Positions 5,788 through 6,030 of a DNA stretch of 6,030 nucleotides are shown here, piece after piece. The number at the start of each line of letters is the position of its first letter. Position 1 is the first letter of the stretch. The stretch comes from an uncultured Chloroflexaceae bacterium (GTDB lineage Bacteria > Chloroflexota > Chloroflexia > Chloroflexales > Chloroflexaceae): contig CAKZQX010000433.1 of assembly GCA_937141995.1 (NCBI GenBank), positions 1-6,030 of the forward strand. Direction: 5' to 3'. A model generated the notes under the pieces. That model saw only the letters and a program-made list of their open reading frames with translations. It did no database searches and was not told the DNA's origin. Made by a program: the position numbers and the translations under genes.

Positions 5788-6030
5788 TCATCTCCGCCGC
5801 TTAAGTACGTCATGCAGAGCCGCCAGTGCCGCAGACACCACCTGTTCGGCAGTTGTCCGCTGGCGCTCATTGAGCAGGCGCTCGAAACGCCGGAGCATCG
5901 CCCCGCCGGCATCATGGTCGATCTGCAGTTCGGCACAGACGCGGATATAAAATTTCAACGCCACCGCCAGGACCGTCAGGTCACGCTCCTTGAGCGCCGG
6001 GCCGGTCGCCGGCTGTACCTCACCCGCCAG
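5788..6030 (-). CDS. C-terminal part of an unrecognised helical protein
   Basis: The minus-strand frame is open from the window edge to the TGA at 5788-5790, giving 80 visible residues (from LAGEVQPATGPALKERDLTVL to HDVLKRRR). The start is outside the window. Codons end mostly in G or C like the neighbouring genes, and the frame runs into recO with only a 41-bp gap, which supports it as real. The sequence looks wholly alpha-helical, rich in Ala, Leu and Arg, with no membrane segment, no cysteine pair and no motif that I know. A small helical domain or regulator is possible, but I cannot assign a family. A shorter overlapping frame (5739-5936) is a shadow. Confidence 0.65.
   Translation of the reverse strand: MAGEVQPATGPALKERDLTVLAVALKFYIRVCAELQIDHDAGGAMLRRFERLLNERQRTTAEQVVSAALAALHDVLKRRR

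Noticed and set aside
5739..5936. 65-codon minus-strand frame overlapping the start of recO
   Set aside because: A different frame (80 residues to the TGA at 5788-5790) has GC-ending codon use and runs off the window edge; the 65-codon frame is its shadow.

Overview
This window looks like ordinary housekeeping and accessory chromosome from a moderately GC-rich bacterium. I infer a filamentous Chloroflexota (Chloroflexus/Roseiflexus/Oscillochloris type). The reasons are a Uma2-family protein with a long heptad-repeat tail, an exported S41 protein with a Thr/Pro 'PTPTP' linker behind a possible lipobox, and the mix of recO, a PH/SHOCT membrane protein and a class I PNP. No rRNA or marker gene is present, so the placement is tentative. 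I see no tRNA, rRNA, CRISPR array, insertion sequence or phage gene.

Layout, left to right: (1) 1-447 (+), the 3' part of a Uma2-family gene whose C-terminus is six 7-residue repeats. (2) 475-511, a perfect 16-bp hairpin between two converging genes. (3) 549-1973 (-), an exported PDZ/S41 C-terminal-processing-protease-like protein that has the Ser but an Asn at the usual catalytic Lys position. (4) 1974-2049, a short divergent promoter region with overlapping -10-like boxes on both strands. (5) 2050-3282 (+), a fold-type I PLP aminotransferase. (6) 3285-3319, a hairpin terminator between converging genes. (7) 3327-6030 (-), a run of four genes read leftward: the end of an unknown helical protein, recO, a two-TM bacterial PH-domain/SHOCT protein, and purine-nucleoside phosphorylase. 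The last two are separated by 100 bp made almost entirely of telomere-like heptamers arranged as an inverted repeat.

Functionally the genes are mixed: recombinational repair (RecO), purine salvage (PNP), amino-acid transamination, an envelope protease-like protein and a small membrane protein. The same-strand order suggests that the minus-strand group may be co-transcribed, but the heptamer array could separate PNP from the rest or act as its leader.

I do not see a new multi-gene system. The points most worth a second look are the phased TTAGGGG/TTAACGG heptamer array directly upstream of PNP, the S41 protein lacking the catalytic lysine, and the 21-bp repeat-encoded tail of the Uma2 protein. 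Every gene-free stretch is 101 bp or shorter.
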